Source: Candidatus Cloacimonadota bacterium
GTDB lineage: Bacteria > Cloacimonadota > Cloacimonadia > JGIOTU-2 > B8-G9
Assembly (NCBI GenBank): GCA_003647765.1
Contig: QMNM01000079.1
Coordinates: 1-6,863, forward strand
DNA: 6,863 nucleotides
Reading direction: 5' to 3'
Position numbers and translations under genes: made by a program
Shown here: positions 5,614 to 6,863 of the stretch, one piece after another
Layout of the letters: each line of letters begins with the position of its first letter
Position numbering within the stretch: position 1 is the first letter of the stretch
Notes under the pieces: generated by a model
Seen by the model: the letters and a program-made list of their open reading frames with translations, nothing else
Database searches by the model: none
Told to the model about the DNA's origin: nothing

Positions 5614-5632
5614 TTATCTGTCATATTGTCAA
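5603..5632 (-). promoter_or_regulatory. Candidate rplM promoter
   Basis: TTGACA (5632-5627) is a perfect -35. After 18 nt comes TAGTTT (5608-5603), which keeps the three most conserved -10 bases (T, A and the final T). Transcription would begin about 30 nt before the rplM ATG. The -35 is convincing; the -10 is weak. Confidence 0.4.
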
Positions 5633-5737
5633 GAATTTCACAGCTATTCATCACGGAATTTTATTTAGCTGACTGCTCGGAAATTGCCGTAGTTCTTTAT
5701 AATACATTTAGCTTTATACATATTGAGTCAGTGTATT

Positions 5738-5769
5738 AAAAAAGCTGGCTCAAAAGAGCCAGCTTTTTG
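5738..5769 (-). terminator. Intrinsic terminator of the porin-like gene
   Basis: A perfect 13-bp stem (5739-5751 with 5756-5768) has the core GCTGGCTC / GAGCCAGC, a four-base loop and runs of A and T on the two sides. On the minus strand it ends in six T. It lies 34 bp after the porin stop and separates that gene from rplM. It is symmetric enough to act in both directions, but no plus-strand gene uses it. Confidence 0.93.
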
Positions 5770-5802
5770 TTAAGAAGCACAGAGAATAAGTTGATAACAT
5801 TT

Positions 5803-6863
5803 TTAGAAATTATACTGGATTTTAGTGGCAATTTTATAAACATCGTCAGCATCCTCTAATTTTCCATCACCATTAAAATCATCCTTATAATAAGCACCTG
5901 GCATTGCATAACTAATTACAGCTTTAATGCTCATTGGCTTATAAGGTTTGGCAGTAATACCTAAATCAACTTCTGTTCCCATTGCTTTTTCATCAGTATC
6001 TTCATTTTTCTCACTTGCCATTACATATCCACCTGCAAAATCAAGTGTCAATTTCTCTTTAAGTGGATACTTTCCTGTAAGCACTAAACTGGTCAGACCT
6101 TTACCATCATTATAAGCATTAGTCCAAGCACCTACACTGTGAATCGGTCCAAAACCGAAAATCTCCAAGCCATTCGTATAATAATTTCCAAAAACGGTCT
6201 TAAAGTAAGTCGTAGATTCAGGGTCTTCACCATCATCACCAGAGGTGTACATAACATCACAAGCTAAATCAACAGGACCAGCTTTCATTTTACCATTGAG
6301 AATAAGTCCATATCCACCATTGGTTACATCTTTTAGTTTTCCTGCGTCAGCGTACGCTTCTTTATAACTACCATAATTATAGACAAATTCAAGATTTACA
6401 TCAACAGGATCAAACTTTTTCTGAATATTAGGCATAATCCATGCATCAATATAATCACCACCATTTGAACGCTGAATGATATTTTCCCAATTAAAGAACT
6501 TATACCTGAAAGTCAAGAAGAATAAGTCCTTATCATCATCATTATTTGTATCAGGAGTATTACTATTTTCTTCTAATTTTGCAGTTCCCAGTTCTATACC
6601 AATATCATCAAACTCTCCTTTGGCAGTTATTCCAGCAACATCAGTGCCGAGAATCAATTTTCTGTTATCATTCCATCCTTGCAATCCAGCTCTAAATTTG
6701 AAAGGCAATACAGTACATTTCCAATCAAGATATAAGTGCTTTGTTTCTACATTGATATCATCAGTGCCTAAACTTCCACCTGCATCACCCCAAGTAATAT
6801 CTCCAACTTCAACTTGCCATGTAGCACTCAGATCTTTGCTAAAAGAGCTAATGAAGCTCATTC
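5803..6863 (-). CDS. Porin-like outer-membrane beta-barrel protein, 5' end missing
   Basis: The frame is open to the window edge. The first Met in view (6859-6861) is followed at once by barrel-like sequence with no signal peptide, so the true start lies outside. About 353 residues remain. They alternate polar and hydrophobic in short strands with aromatic girdles, for example NVETKHLYLDWKCT (37-50), LFFLTFRYKFFNWENI (113-128) and VDVNLEFVYNYGSY (153-166). Acidic loops such as NTPDTNNDDDKD (101-112) lie between them. The last strand KIATKIQYNF ends in phenylalanine, the usual C-terminal signal for insertion by the Bam complex. A loop at 328-339 (DFNGDGKLEDAD) fits a calcium-binding D-x-N-x-D-G pattern. 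The likely role is passive uptake of small solutes; the substrate cannot be read. A single-gene unit is suggested by the strong terminator downstream. The outer-membrane barrel is a confident call, the specific porin family is not. Confidence 0.8.
   Translation of the reverse strand, partial: MSFISSFSKDLSATWQVEVGDITWGDAGGSLGTDDINVETKHLYLDWKCTVLPFKFRAGLQGWNDNRKLILGTDVAGITAKGEFDDIGIELGTAKLEENSNTPDTNNDDDKDLFFLTFRYKFFNWENIIQRSNGGDYIDAWIMPNIQKKFDPVDVNLEFVYNYGSYKEAYADAGKLKDVTNGGYGLILNGKMKAGPVDLACDVMYTSGDDGEDPESTTYFKTVFGNYYTNGLEIFGFGPIHSVGAWTNAYNDGKGLTSLVLTGKYPLKEKLTLDFAGGYVMASEKNEDTDEKAMGTEVDLGITAKPYKPMSIKAVISYAMPGAYYKDDFNGDGKLEDADDVYKIATKIQYNF

Overview
All genes in this window lie on the minus strand, so transcription runs from high to low coordinates. 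The DNA is AT-rich. A signal-less beta-barrel fragment that looks like a Gram-negative outer-membrane porin points to a diderm bacterium. The order rplM-rpsI-rpsB-tsf is common in diderm phyla. Short EF-Ts proteins (198 aa here) and low-complexity intergenic repeats are often met in environmental or uncultured lineages. I cannot name the phylum from the sequence.

Layout in the direction of transcription: (1) 6863-5803 is the 3' part of a porin-like gene, its start outside the window, closed by a textbook intrinsic terminator at about 5738-5769. (2) 5737-5566 is the rplM leader, with a possible promoter whose -10 lies in a perfect 12-bp palindrome. (3) 5565-4647 holds rplM (L13) and rpsI (S9), 103 bp apart. 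(4) 4646-4446 is a 201-bp leader before rpsB, with three ATGCAT repeats, a weak promoter candidate, a less AT-rich block with alternative base-pairings, and a near-perfect Shine-Dalgarno. (5) 4445-2950 holds rpsB (S2, with a long charged C-terminal tail) and tsf (EF-Ts), overlapping by ATGA. (6) 2949-2704 is a repeat-rich intergenic stretch with six 8-9 bp tandem units and a CTCTGTG-type motif. (7) 2703-130 is a compact two-gene cassette read as a restriction-modification system: an SPPY-type DNA methyltransferase followed 9 bp later by a protein with a PD-(D/E)XK-like core. (8) 114-1 is the first 38 codons of a secreted protein that resembles the start of a TPM-domain protein.

The ribosomal genes supply the 50S subunit (L13), the 30S subunit (S9, S2) and elongation (EF-Ts recharges EF-Tu). 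The restriction-modification pair would defend the cell: the methyltransferase marks host DNA and the nuclease cuts unmarked DNA. It sits just after tsf, where other bacteria often carry pyrH and frr, and so looks like an accessory insertion beside a core operon. It is the most interesting part of the window, because I cannot assign the nuclease to a named family.
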